NCBI RefSeq assembly: GCF_027111355.2
Contig: NZ_CP114291.2
Coordinates: 434,001 to 498,000 of the forward strand
Source of the DNA: Flavobacterium eburneipallidum
GTDB taxonomy: Bacteria > Bacteroidota > Bacteroidia > Flavobacteriales > Flavobacteriaceae
Length of the DNA stretch: 64,000 nt
Direction of reading: 5' to 3'
The notes below the pieces were generated by a model. It worked only from the letters and a program-made list of their open reading frames with translations. It had not been told where the DNA came from and did not search any database. Below, piece after piece: positions 31,549 through 40,604 of this stretch (position 1 is the first letter of the stretch; the number at the start of each line of letters is the position of its first letter). Both the position numbers and the translations under genes were made by a program.

Positions 31549-34500
31549 AGCAAGCTTATATACGATTTACGATAATTCGCCAAAAATCAAGCAAATATCC
31601 GATAGTTTGCAACAAGCCGAACAAAAAATCCAGTTGAATGGATTGATAGGTTCGTCGCTTTCGTTTGTGGTACAATCGCTTTTCAAAAAGACGGAAAAAC
31701 CATTTTTACTTATTCTAAACGACAAGGAAGAAGCGGCTTATTATTTGAATGATCTTGAGCAAATGATAGGCGAAGAAGACGTGCTTTTTTATCCTGGATC
31801 GTATCGTCGTCCGTACCAAATTGAAGATACCGACAATGCCAATGTTTTGCTTCGTGCCGAAGTGTTGAACCGCATCAATTCCCGCAAAAAACCGGCGGTT
31901 ATTGTCACTTATCCTGAAGCGCTTTTCGAGAAAGTGGTAACTCGAAAAGAATTGGACAAAAACACCTTGAAAGTGGCTGTTGGCGACCAGATTTCGATTG
32001 ATTTTATCAACGAAGTCTTGTTCGAATATGAATTCAAAAGAGTGGATTTCATTACCGAACCGGGCGAATTTTCGGTTCGTGGAGGAATTGTCGATGTGTT
32101 TTCTTTTTCGAATGACAATCCGTACCGAATTGAGTTTTTTGGCAACGAAGTAGACAGCATTCGAAGCTTTGACGTGGAAACCCAATTGTCCATCGAAAAG
32201 CAAAAGAAAATCACGATTATTCCCAATGTAGAAAACAAATTCTTTCAGGAAAACCGTGAAAGTTTCTTGGAATACATCAACAATCAAACGGTTATTTTCA
32301 TTCAAGATGCCGAAGGTTTATTCACAAAACTAGACCGTCTTTTTGCCAAAGCCACAGAGATTTTTGAAAATCTGAATGCCACAGTAAATCACGTTTCACC
32401 AAATCAATTATTCCTGAATCAGGCAGAATTCATCAAGAAAAGTCTCGATTTTTCGGTTGTGGAATTGAGTTCCAAAGCGATTTATAAAACTAAAAAAGCA
32501 TTTGATTTTCACATCAAGCCCCAACCGTCGTTCAACAAACAATTCGATTTGTTGCTGAATAATTTGAATGACAATCATTTCAACGGGTACAAAAATTACT
32601 TGTTTTGTTCGAATGATGCCCAAGCCAAACGTTTTCACGATATTTTTGAAACCTTGGACGAAGAAAATTCAGAGAATATCAGAAAGCAATACAACACGAT
32701 TGTTTTGCCTATTTACCAAGGTTTTATCGATGAAGAAAACCAATTAGCTTGTTATACCGATCACCAAATTTTTGAGCGTTATCATAAATTCAACATCAAA
32801 AATTCGGTTTCCAAAAAGCAAAATATTACTTTAAAAGAGTTGACAACTTTGACAGTTGGTGATTATGTAACGCACATCGATCACGGAATTGGGAAATTTG
32901 GAGGTTTGCAAAAAATTCAGGTCGAGGGCAAAACTCAGGAAGCGATTAAATTGGTTTATGCCGACAATGATATTGTGTATGTGAGCATTCATTCGCTGTA
33001 CAAAATTTCGAAATACAACGGAAAAGATGGAACACCACCCAAAATTTATAAAGTTGGGTCGAATGCCTGGAAGATTCTGAAGCAGAAAACCAAGGCACGT
33101 GTCAAAAATATTGCGTTCAATTTGATTCAGTTGTACGCCAAAAGGAAATTGGAAAAAGGATTCCGTTTTGCGCCCGACAGTTATTTGCAAAACGAATTGG
33201 AAAGTTCCTTCATTTACGAAGATACACCCGACCAAACCAAATCAACTGCTGAAGTCAAAGCCGATATGGAAAGCGACCGTCCGATGGATCGATTGGTTTG
33301 TGGAGATGTAGGTTTTGGAAAAACAGAGGTTGCCATTCGTGCCGCTTTCAAAGCGGTAGACAATTCCAAACAAGTGGCGGTTCTGGTTCCAACCACGATT
33401 TTGGCGTACCAGCATTACCGTACTTTTTCGGAACGATTGAAAGATATGCCCGTTTCTATTGGTTATCTGAACCGTTTTAGAACAGCCAAACAAAAAGCCG
33501 AAACCCTCAAACAATTAGCCGAAGGGAAACTCGATATTGTTATTGGAACGCATCAATTGGTCAACAAAAATGTGGTTTTCAAAGACCTCGGATTGTTGAT
33601 TGTAGATGAGGAACAGAAATTCGGCGTCAACGTAAAAGATAAACTCAAAACCATTGCTGCCAATGTCGATACGCTGACCTTAACAGCAACGCCAATTCCG
33701 AGAACTTTGCAGTTTTCGTTGATGGCGGCACGCGATTTATCTGTAATTACAACACCTCCGCCCAATCGTTATCCTATCGAAACGAATGTGGTTGGTTTTA
33801 GTGAAGAGATGATTCGGGATGCGATTTCGTATGAAATTCAGCGTAACGGACAGGTTTTCTTTATCAATAACCGAATCGAAAACATCAAGGAAGTAGCCGG
33901 AATGATTCAGCGATTGGTTCCTGATGCTAGAGTTGGAATTGGTCACGGTCAAATGGACGGAGCCAAATTAGAGGAATTGATGTTGGCTTTTATGAACGGT
34001 GAATTCGATGTTTTGGTTGCTACAACGATTATCGAAAGCGGATTGGACGTTCCGAATGCAAATACGATTTTCATCAATAATGCCAATAATTTTGGATTGT
34101 CTGATTTGCATCAAATGCGAGGTAGAGTAGGGCGCAGCAACAAGAAAGCGTTTTGTTATTTTATTTGTCCACCATATTCCGCAATGACAGATGATGCCCG
34201 AAAACGAATTCAGGCTTTGGAACAATTCTCGGAACTGGGAAGCGGTTTCAATATTGCGATGAAGGATTTGGAAATTCGTGGTGCAGGAGATTTATTAGGA
34301 GGCGAACAAAGTGGTTTCATCAATGAAATTGGTTTTGATACCTATCAAAAAATTATGAACGAAGCTATCGATGAATTGAAGGAAAATGAATTTAAGGATT
34401 TATATGAAAACGAAGATAGCGGAGTCGAAAAGGAATATGTAAAAGACTTGCAAATCGACACCGATTTTGAGTTGTTGTTTTCGGACGAATACATCAATAA

Positions 34501-34906
34501 TGTGACGGAGCGATTGAGTTTGTACAACGAATTGGGCAACGTGACCAACGAAGAAGAATTGGTTGTTTTCCAAAATAAATTGATTGACCGTTTTGGTCCA
34601 ATGCCGCCACGTGCATTGGCTTTAATGAACAGCATTCGCATCAAATGGGTTGCCACCAAAGTAGGAATCGAAAAACTGGTAATGAAAAAAGGCAAGATGA
34701 TTGGCTATTTTGTGTCCGACCAACAATCCGATTATTATACTTCAAACCGTTTTCAAAAAGTGATTGAGTTTGTTCAAAAAAACAGTTCTATCTGTGTAAT
34801 GAAAGAAAAACAAACGCCTGCCGGATTACGTCTTTTATTGACTTTTGATAATGTAAAATCTACTCGAATAGCTTTGGAGTTGATGGAGCTGTTGGGAGGG
34901 GAGTAA
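31541..34906 (+). CDS. mfd: transcription-repair coupling factor
   Basis: Mfd recognises stalled RNA polymerase, removes it, and recruits UvrA. The UvrB-homology and RNAP-interaction domains fill the N-terminal half (YPGSYRRPYQIEDTDNANVLLRAEVL, GDYVTHIDHGIGKFGGL), and the RecG-like helicase the second half: Walker A GDVGFGKTEVA, DEEQ box IVDEEQKFG, TATPIPRTL, and QMRGRVGRS. TTG 31541 gives MSKASLYTIYDN and a protein of 1121 residues. A TTG at 31484 would lengthen it but overlap the lipoprotein gene by 65 nt. There is no ATG near the true N-terminus. Confidence 0.96.
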   Translation: MSKASLYTIYDNSPKIKQISDSLQQAEQKIQLNGLIGSSLSFVVQSLFKKTEKPFLLILNDKEEAAYYLNDLEQMIGEEDVLFYPGSYRRPYQIEDTDNANVLLRAEVLNRINSRKKPAVIVTYPEALFEKVVTRKELDKNTLKVAVGDQISIDFINEVLFEYEFKRVDFITEPGEFSVRGGIVDVFSFSNDNPYRIEFFGNEVDSIRSFDVETQLSIEKQKKITIIPNVENKFFQENRESFLEYINNQTVIFIQDAEGLFTKLDRLFAKATEIFENLNATVNHVSPNQLFLNQAEFIKKSLDFSVVELSSKAIYKTKKAFDFHIKPQPSFNKQFDLLLNNLNDNHFNGYKNYLFCSNDAQAKRFHDIFETLDEENSENIRKQYNTIVLPIYQGFIDEENQLACYTDHQIFERYHKFNIKNSVSKKQNITLKELTTLTVGDYVTHIDHGIGKFGGLQKIQVEGKTQEAIKLVYADNDIVYVSIHSLYKISKYNGKDGTPPKIYKVGSNAWKILKQKTKARVKNIAFNLIQLYAKRKLEKGFRFAPDSYLQNELESSFIYEDTPDQTKSTAEVKADMESDRPMDRLVCGDVGFGKTEVAIRAAFKAVDNSKQVAVLVPTTILAYQHYRTFSERLKDMPVSIGYLNRFRTAKQKAETLKQLAEGKLDIVIGTHQLVNKNVVFKDLGLLIVDEEQKFGVNVKDKLKTIAANVDTLTLTATPIPRTLQFSLMAARDLSVITTPPPNRYPIETNVVGFSEEMIRDAISYEIQRNGQVFFINNRIENIKEVAGMIQRLVPDARVGIGHGQMDGAKLEELMLAFMNGEFDVLVATTIIESGLDVPNANTIFINNANNFGLSDLHQMRGRVGRSNKKAFCYFICPPYSAMTDDARKRIQALEQFSELGSGFNIAMKDLEIRGAGDLLGGEQSGFINEIGFDTYQKIMNEAIDELKENEFKDLYENEDSGVEKEYVKDLQIDTDFELLFSDEYINNVTERLSLYNELGNVTNEEELVVFQNKLIDRFGPMPPRALALMNSIRIKWVATKVGIEKLVMKKGKMIGYFVSDQQSDYYTSNRFQKVIEFVQKNSSICVMKEKQTPAGLRLLLTFDNVKSTRIALELMELLGGE

Positions 34907-34987
34907 AACGCTTAATTGAAAAAGAAGGCTTTTTAAACATTTTCATAAATTTTTGAAAAAATAATTAAATCAGTTAGTTAAAATTTT

Positions 34988-36085
34988 ATGAAAACCAATG
35001 AATTAAACAGATTATCAGAAGAAGATGATATCATTCTGCAAATTGAACAATTTAAAATGGGACTTGTTTCTTTGGCAACTGGTGGAAGACTAGAACAAAA
35101 AGAATACAGTACATTTAGAAAATTAATTTTATCCCAGTCCAATTTAGAAAAAGTAATTCCAAGGTTCTTAAAACTTTGTAGAACATCTGATGAGTTTTGG
35201 GCATGGATAAAATCTGAAGCTCCTACATATGCGGAAAGAAGAGTTATAATTAGTGAAGCAATAAATCCTATATTAGAAATTCTTGAATATGAAACAGGTG
35301 AAGGTGCTTTAGAATTTAGTAAGAATTATGAAGAAAAGGAAATAATTGGAAATGGTGGTTTTGGATTAGTTTATCTATATGAACATAGACTATTACAATT
35401 GCCTTTTGCAGTTAAGGTTTTTGCTCCAGCTTTTTATGAAGGTGGGGGAAAAGAACTTGAAAGGTTTTTTCAAGAGGCTAAAATGTTATTTAAATTAAAC
35501 CATCCTTCAATTATCAAAGTTTATGATGCAGGGATGATAGGGAGCAGACCTTTTATTAGAATGGAATATTTTAATGGAAGAAATTTAAATCAAATTTTAA
35601 ATGATTTTGGCACTTTAAAACAAGACAAAGCATTAGAATTAATAAAAAATATTGTAAAAGCATTAAATCATGCTCATGAAGAGATTGGAATTATTCATCG
35701 AGATTTAAAACCAAGTAACATAATGGCATCTATGCCAAATCAATTTAGAATTATTGATTTTGGTTTAAGTATATTTATAGAAAATGAACTTCATTCTAGG
35801 TTTACAAAAACTGGTGAAGGAACAATAAGCGGTTATTATAATGCTCCTGAATTAATACAAAATCCAAGATTAATAGATAAAAGATCTGATATTTATTCAA
35901 TTGGAGCAATTTGGTATACTTTATTGATTGGTCAACCTCCAGCAGGAAGCTCATTTCTAGATATTTTATATGAAAATCCAGAAATCAGTAATGAATATGT
36001 AAAATGTATTGAAGGTTGTTTGAAAAATATTGAAAATCGAACAAAAAGTTGTACAGAATTACTAGACCAAATAGAAAAACTTTAG
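34988..36085 (+). CDS. Ser/Thr protein kinase with AbiJ-type N-terminal module
   Basis: The 365-residue protein has two parts. Residues about 15-100 (LATGG...STFRKLILSQ, KVIPRFLKLCRTSDEFWAWIKSEAPTYAERRVIISEAINPILEILE) match a helical module I recall at the N-terminus of many defence effectors (AbiJ N-terminal domain 3). Residues 110-365 form a complete Hanks-type kinase: GNGGFG (121-126), Lys143, HRDLKPSN (237-244) and DFG (257-259), with an APE motif. It has no membrane helix or PASTA repeats and sits alone after mfd. A phage-sensing kinase is a reasonable inference. Confidence 0.78.
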   Translation: MKTNELNRLSEEDDIILQIEQFKMGLVSLATGGRLEQKEYSTFRKLILSQSNLEKVIPRFLKLCRTSDEFWAWIKSEAPTYAERRVIISEAINPILEILEYETGEGALEFSKNYEEKEIIGNGGFGLVYLYEHRLLQLPFAVKVFAPAFYEGGGKELERFFQEAKMLFKLNHPSIIKVYDAGMIGSRPFIRMEYFNGRNLNQILNDFGTLKQDKALELIKNIVKALNHAHEEIGIIHRDLKPSNIMASMPNQFRIIDFGLSIFIENELHSRFTKTGEGTISGYYNAPELIQNPRLIDKRSDIYSIGAIWYTLLIGQPPAGSSFLDILYENPEISNEYVKCIEGCLKNIENRTKSCTELLDQIEKL

Positions 36086-36178
36086 TAACACAATTTTTAT
36101 TTTATTACAAGGGTTCATTTAATTAAAATTTCAAATATTCCTACATTTTAATTAAAAATTATTGATGGAAATTAATCA

Positions 36179-36224
36179 AAAAACCCAGCCAGATTTTTTT
36201 CAAATCCTGACTGGGGTTTCTAAC
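36179..36224. terminator. terminator near the kinase and DUF4394 genes
   Basis: AAACCCAGCCAG and CTGGGGTTT pair with one bulge around an A/T loop. It lies just after the stop of the DUF4394 gene (minus strand) and can serve both genes. Confidence 0.65.
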
Positions 36225-36247
36225 TAAAACAAAATGAATTTTTATTT

Positions 36248-37771
36248 CTAGAATCCTAGACCAACTGCCATTGCAGTAGCAGTGATATTAAAATCCTTAA
36301 TTTTTGTAGCAGCTCCAGTGGTCAAATTCACAGAATATACGCCTGTCATTCCTCCAACTTTAAACAAACCAAAAGCTTTATTAGAGCTTCCTCCAATATC
36401 AAAACCATTATCCGCATCCACATCAATTCCTAAAGCGCCTACAGCTACTAAAGTTCCGTTGTTAGGAGGATTTTGGTTGTAAAGCATATTCGTTGTATGA
36501 TCTACAACAAATAAATTAGTGCTAGCAGTAGTAGCAAAACTATTCGTATAGGCAGCTCCACTAACAGCTGGTGTTCCTGGGTTTAGGACAAGATCTGTTG
36601 CAACAACGGTCCCTAAATCAGGGTGTAATCTTAAGTTTTGACCAGTGTTGGTTACTAGTCTTATTCTATCTACCATTGGGTTAAAATCAAATCCGATAGA
36701 AGTTCCTGATACAGCAGGTGCTAAAGAAGTTCCTACAGCAGTAACTTGTCCGCTGGCAGTATTTACAGTCAATAATCTACTTTGATTAGTGATGGCAAAT
36801 AATGTCCCGTTTGCAGGTCTAAAATCCAAACCAACAATAGTTTCACTAGCCAAAAGTCCAACAAAAGCAACAGAATTCATCATTGGATTGGTTGGGTCAA
36901 ATCGGTATAATTTATTATCAGACGAAGCTGCATAAGCCACAGCATTGGTTTTGAAAGCAATTCCGATAACCGCTAATCCAAAAGTACCTACTTTTTCTGC
37001 TTTTCCAGTTTTTAAATTAACAGTGAATAATGAAGATACATTATTGCTGTAAGTAACGGCCAAAGCTGAACTGTTATCTGGAAGGATATCGAAGTTTCCA
37101 ACTCCAGTAAAATCAACACCTAAATCACCAATTTCTTCTAAAGTTCCATTGTTTGGTGGATTTTGTAGGTATAATTTATCTTGTGCGAAGTCAATATCAA
37201 AAAGTTGTGTGGTTGAAGCACCTGCAACACTATTGGTGTAAGCCACCGCTCCAATGCTAGGAGTTGATCCTCCATTTATTGCACCATCAGTTGCGGCAAC
37301 AGTTCCTAATTCAGGGTGCAAACGTAAATTTTGTCCCGTTGGAGTTACCAAACGAATTCTATCAACAGTTGGATTAAAGTTGATGTTAGCACTAGCTCCA
37401 CTTATTGCTGGAGTAAAAGCAGCAGATCCTAAAGCGGTAGCCAAACCCGATTCTTCGTTAATAAAATAAAGACGGCTTGAAGTTCCTACGGCATACAATT
37501 GTCCAGTTGCTGGTCGGTAATCGATACTCACAATTTTTTCTCCACTAGGCAAACCAGTAATAGCTGTTGTCGAAGTTGGTGTTGCTAAATTTCTAGCATT
37601 GTATTTTACAATGGCATTAGTATTGGTCAATGCTGTAAAATTCACATCGGGAGCCATTGGTGGCATACTTGATGAATCATTGTCATCATTATTACAAGAA
37701 AGAATTGTTAGTGCTAATGTTCCTAAAAGGAAAAAAGAAGCAAGGCGATTGTTGAAATTTGTTTTGTTCAT
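36248..37771 (-). CDS. lipoprotein with two tandem DUF4394 domains
   Basis: The 507-residue protein carries a signal and lipobox (TILSCN). Two DUF4394 domains follow in tandem, each about 230 residues, with matching landmarks: LVxxTGQNLRLHPxLGTVxATD, GAAYTNSF or GAVAYTNSV, and NPPNNGTL. The domains look like beta-propeller or all-beta structures, and their function is unknown. An upstream ATG (37810) would add 13 residues before a good lipoprotein signal and is not used here. It is monocistronic. Confidence 0.85.
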   Translation of the reverse strand: MNKTNFNNRLASFFLLGTLALTILSCNNDDNDSSSMPPMAPDVNFTALTNTNAIVKYNARNLATPTSTTAITGLPSGEKIVSIDYRPATGQLYAVGTSSRLYFINEESGLATALGSAAFTPAISGASANINFNPTVDRIRLVTPTGQNLRLHPELGTVAATDGAINGGSTPSIGAVAYTNSVAGASTTQLFDIDFAQDKLYLQNPPNNGTLEEIGDLGVDFTGVGNFDILPDNSSALAVTYSNNVSSLFTVNLKTGKAEKVGTFGLAVIGIAFKTNAVAYAASSDNKLYRFDPTNPMMNSVAFVGLLASETIVGLDFRPANGTLFAITNQSRLLTVNTASGQVTAVGTSLAPAVSGTSIGFDFNPMVDRIRLVTNTGQNLRLHPDLGTVVATDLVLNPGTPAVSGAAYTNSFATTASTNLFVVDHTTNMLYNQNPPNNGTLVAVGALGIDVDADNGFDIGGSSNKAFGLFKVGGMTGVYSVNLTTGAATKIKDFNITATAMAVGLGF

Positions 37772-37903
37772 GATATAAAATGTTTTTGTTATAAAGCCAT
37801 TTACGAACAAAACAGAAGTATGGTTTTAAAAAAAGATAAATTTTTTAATTTTTTTTTAAAAAGATAAAAGGATTTAAAACAAATATACATTTCAATTAAT
37901 TCG

Positions 37904-37911
37904 TATATTTG
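37904..37911 (+). promoter_or_regulatory. TAnnTTTG -7 box of the AraC gene
   Basis: TATATTTG 21 bp before the ATG at 37933. It overlaps an upstream TTG (37909), which rules that out as a start. Confidence 0.5.
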
Positions 37912-37932
37912 ATTTTTACAAATTTACTTCCA

Positions 37933-38862
37933 ATGAAATCAAAATCAATCGACGAGTTTTATGAAGACATTTCCAGCGACAGTTTTGCTAATCCATGCGA
38001 ACTGTTGCCTAATGGAATTCAAAAAGAAATTGGACATTTTAATGTTTTTAATATCAAAGAATTATACGAAAGATTGAAGGGACAATGCAATATGCCATAC
38101 GACCGAAGAGCCTATTATAAAATAAGTTTGATTCGAGGCAAAAACAGAGTAGAGTATGCTGATCGAACCATTGAAATTGAAGAACAGGCTCTTTTGTTTG
38201 CAACGCCCAAGATTCCGTATAATTATCTTCCCTTGGATATGCAACAGTCAGGTCATTTTTGTGTTTTTACCAGTGAGTTTTTAACCAAAGACAAAATCGG
38301 GATCGACTTGGAAAAGCTGCCTATTTTCCAAACAGATGGTTATCCAGTATTTCAGCTGACAACAGAAGCGGCTAATGAAATGGACTTAATTTTCAAAAAG
38401 ATACATCAAGAAATTAATTCAGATTATGTTTATAAATACGATTTGATTCGGAATTATGTAGCGGAGCTGATTCACTTTGGGCAAAAATTGCAACCCATAA
38501 CCGCCTTGTATTCTAAGCACAATTCGGCAGCCAGAGTTTCTTCTTTATTTGTAGAATTATTGGAAAGACAATTCCCTATTGAATCTTCTCGCCAACGATT
38601 GGAATTGAAATCGGCCAAAGATTTTGCGGATCGTTTGTCCATTCACGTCAATCATCTGAATAAAGTTTTAAAGGAAAATACAGGTAAAACGACCACCGAA
38701 TTAATCAGCGAACGATTGATTCAGGAAGCCAAGATTTTATTAAAAGAAACGGATTGGAATATTTCGGAAATTGCCTATTCACTCGGTTTCGAAGAATTGG
38801 CACATTTTTCTAATTTCTTTAAAAAACAAACTGCTTTGTCGCCTTTGTCTTTTAGAGTTTAA
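37933..38862 (+). CDS. AraC family transcriptional regulator
   Basis: The 309-residue protein has an N-terminal cupin-like sensing part and a C-terminal AraC/XylS domain of two helix-turn-helix units (about 215-309): SAKDFADRLSIHVNHLNKVLKENTGKTTTELI and DWNISEIAYSLGFEELAHFSNFFKKQTALSPLSFR. ATG 37933 is chosen because the promoter box overlaps the earlier TTG. The next gene is an SDR oxidoreductase in the same direction, and a regulator-target relation is likely. Confidence 0.92.
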   Translation: MKSKSIDEFYEDISSDSFANPCELLPNGIQKEIGHFNVFNIKELYERLKGQCNMPYDRRAYYKISLIRGKNRVEYADRTIEIEEQALLFATPKIPYNYLPLDMQQSGHFCVFTSEFLTKDKIGIDLEKLPIFQTDGYPVFQLTTEAANEMDLIFKKIHQEINSDYVYKYDLIRNYVAELIHFGQKLQPITALYSKHNSAARVSSLFVELLERQFPIESSRQRLELKSAKDFADRLSIHVNHLNKVLKENTGKTTTELISERLIQEAKILLKETDWNISEIAYSLGFEELAHFSNFFKKQTALSPLSFRV

Positions 38863-38928
38863 ATAATTTGATTTGAATTTTGCAAATTCTGGATTGATAT
38901 TTACAATAATGGAATTTTAGAACTCCAC

Positions 38929-38936
38929 TAATTTTG
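38929..38936 (+). promoter_or_regulatory. TAnnTTTG -7 box of the SDR gene
   Basis: TAATTTTG 28 bp before the SDR start codon. Confidence 0.5.
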
Positions 38937-38964
38937 TCTTACATAATTTAAAACAAAATTTAAG

Positions 38965-39723
38965 ATGCAAAATAAAATAGTGCTGGTTACAGGAGGAAGT
39001 CGTGGATTAGGAAAAAATATGGCTTTGAGTCTTGCCGAAAAAGGATTGGATGTAGTGTTAACTTATCACAGTAAAAAAGACGAAGCAGAAGAAGTTGTAG
39101 CTGAAATCGAAAAATTAGGACAAAAAGCAGTAGCAATCCAATTGAATGTTGCAGAAGCAAGCAGTTTTGATTCCTTTTTTCAAAATGTAAAATCAACTTT
39201 GCAAAACACTTTTGGTACAGATAAAATTGATTTTTTAATCAATAATGCAGGGATTGGAGTTCATGAAAGTATTGCCACAACCACCGAAAATCAATTGGAC
39301 AATATGGTTGATATTCATTTCAAAGGGCCTTTTTTGTTGACTCAAAAAGCATTGCAATTACTGAATGACGGTGGCGGAATTGTAAATATCTCGTCTGGAT
39401 TGACCCGTTTTTCATTTCCAGGATATGCTGCTTATGCTAGTATGAAAGGAGCAATAGAAACTTTGACTAGTTACCAAGCAAAAGAATTTGGGGATCGAAA
39501 AATTAGAGTAAATGTAGTAGCTCCTGGCGCTATAGAAACCGATTTTGGAGGTGGTGCTGTTAGAGATAACGAGCAACTCAATCAATTTGTTGCTTCTTTA
39601 ACCGCTCTAGGACGTGTTGGTTTACCAGATGATATTGGCGGTGTTGTAGCTTTTTTATGCTCCGAGGATGCTAAATGGGTAAATGGTCAACGCATAGAAG
39701 TTTCGGGCGGAATGAATTTGTAA
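38965..39723 (+). CDS. short-chain dehydrogenase/reductase
   Basis: A classical SDR of 252 residues. The cofactor glycines are TGGSRGLG (residues 10-17), the structural motif NNAG is present, and the catalytic Ser-Tyr-Lys are IVNISSGL and YAAYASMKG. Arginine and lysine near the second strand (TYHSKKDE) suggest NADP(H). The C-terminal part ends in SEDAKWVNGQRIEVSGGMNL. It probably reduces a small carbonyl compound and is likely controlled by the AraC protein upstream. A strong terminator follows. Confidence 0.95.
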   Translation: MQNKIVLVTGGSRGLGKNMALSLAEKGLDVVLTYHSKKDEAEEVVAEIEKLGQKAVAIQLNVAEASSFDSFFQNVKSTLQNTFGTDKIDFLINNAGIGVHESIATTTENQLDNMVDIHFKGPFLLTQKALQLLNDGGGIVNISSGLTRFSFPGYAAYASMKGAIETLTSYQAKEFGDRKIRVNVVAPGAIETDFGGGAVRDNEQLNQFVASLTALGRVGLPDDIGGVVAFLCSEDAKWVNGQRIEVSGGMNL

Positions 39724-39739
39724 TTATCCAGTAAACATA

Positions 39740-39787
39740 AAAAATCCAACACGAATTTTTAAATAAATTTGTGTTGGATTTTTTTAT
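39740..39787. terminator. bidirectional terminator
   Basis: AAAAATCCAACACgAATTT pairs with AAATTTGTGTTGGATTTTT. It lies between the SDR gene and the convergent CCG-domain gene. Confidence 0.8.
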
Positions 39788-40500
39788 TTCGTCACTTCAT
39801 CCACCAAATAAAAAATAGATTTAAAATCAATGCCACTTACATTTTCTAGTCCAATTTCACAGGTTCTACTCGTGGAATAACCTTCTTTGCAATGAGTCGG
39901 TATTTGTTGTTTTAAATTCCGTAATCCGTGTTCGCGCAATTCTGGAACCAGAAAACCTCTGTCGCCTGCAAAACCACAACAATTACTGTCAATTATAGTA
40001 ACATTATCAGCACAGAGATGAGACAAGGCAATAAGTTGGTCTGTTTTTCCAATTTTTTTGACCGAACAAACGGGAAAAATTGCAACGGTATCTTTTTTGT
40101 TTTTTACAGTCAAATGTGGCATCACATAATCCAACATAAATTCGATAGGATCCATAATTTTTAAGACATTCGAAAATTCTGCTGCCGAATGATAAAAACA
40201 TGGACTCATATCATATAGAATGGGATATTTTCCGTTTTCCGAAGCTTTTAAAAGGGCGTTTTCCAAGGCACCGGATTGTCTGTGATTGGCTTCTGCAAAA
40301 CCTTTACTCGAAAATGGCATTCCACAGCAATGACTATCTATTGATTCGGGATAGATGATGGTAAAACCGGCACGGACCAATAATTGATGGGTTAAGGCAG
40401 TCAACTGAAGATCGTCTGCAGTTTGAAAACTGTTTTTACCCATACTTCTGTTGATGCAGGAAGGAAAGTAAACTACTTTTAAATCAGAGGTTGTGTTCAT
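39784..40500 (-). CDS. CCG-domain (Fe-S)-binding protein, split-off C-terminal part of a dehydrogenase
   Basis: The 238-residue protein consists of two cysteine-rich CCG domains (HCCGMPF and NCCGFAG, with further Cys in FPSC, SPCF and FPVC). These ligate Fe-S clusters in GlpC/heterodisulfide-type proteins. The 701-residue FAD protein upstream lacks such a domain, and together they reach 939 residues, about the length of one-piece YdiJ/Dld-type enzymes. A palindrome of the AACCGCAG family lies in the 100-bp gap. The ORF starts with its own ATG and is intact, so it could still act as a separate subunit. Confidence 0.85.
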   Translation of the reverse strand: MNTTSDLKVVYFPSCINRSMGKNSFQTADDLQLTALTHQLLVRAGFTIIYPESIDSHCCGMPFSSKGFAEANHRQSGALENALLKASENGKYPILYDMSPCFYHSAAEFSNVLKIMDPIEFMLDYVMPHLTVKNKKDTVAIFPVCSVKKIGKTDQLIALSHLCADNVTIIDSNCCGFAGDRGFLVPELREHGLRNLKQQIPTHCKEGYSTSRTCEIGLENVSGIDFKSIFYLVDEVTK

Positions 40501-40516
40501 TGTTTTTTATTAAAAG

Positions 40517-40604
40517 TTTAACCGCAGATTCACGGATTTTTTAATTGTAAATCTGATAAATCATTTATTGAAGTCAAAAAATAATCTGCCGAATCTGCGG
40601 TCAA
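40517..40604. repeat. palindrome family copy between the split dehydrogenase halves
   Basis: The left arm (40517-40540, TTTAACCGCAGATTCACGGAT) and the right arm (40578-40604, ATCTGCCGAATCTGCGGTCAA) are imperfect inverse copies. The TGA stop of the FAD subunit is part of the right arm. Confidence 0.8.

Noticed and set aside
31715..32305. Minus-strand ORF of 196 codons inside mfd
   Set aside because: It is antisense to well-conserved Mfd coding sequence, and its residues look like a codon-complement shadow. No start context or homologous pattern.
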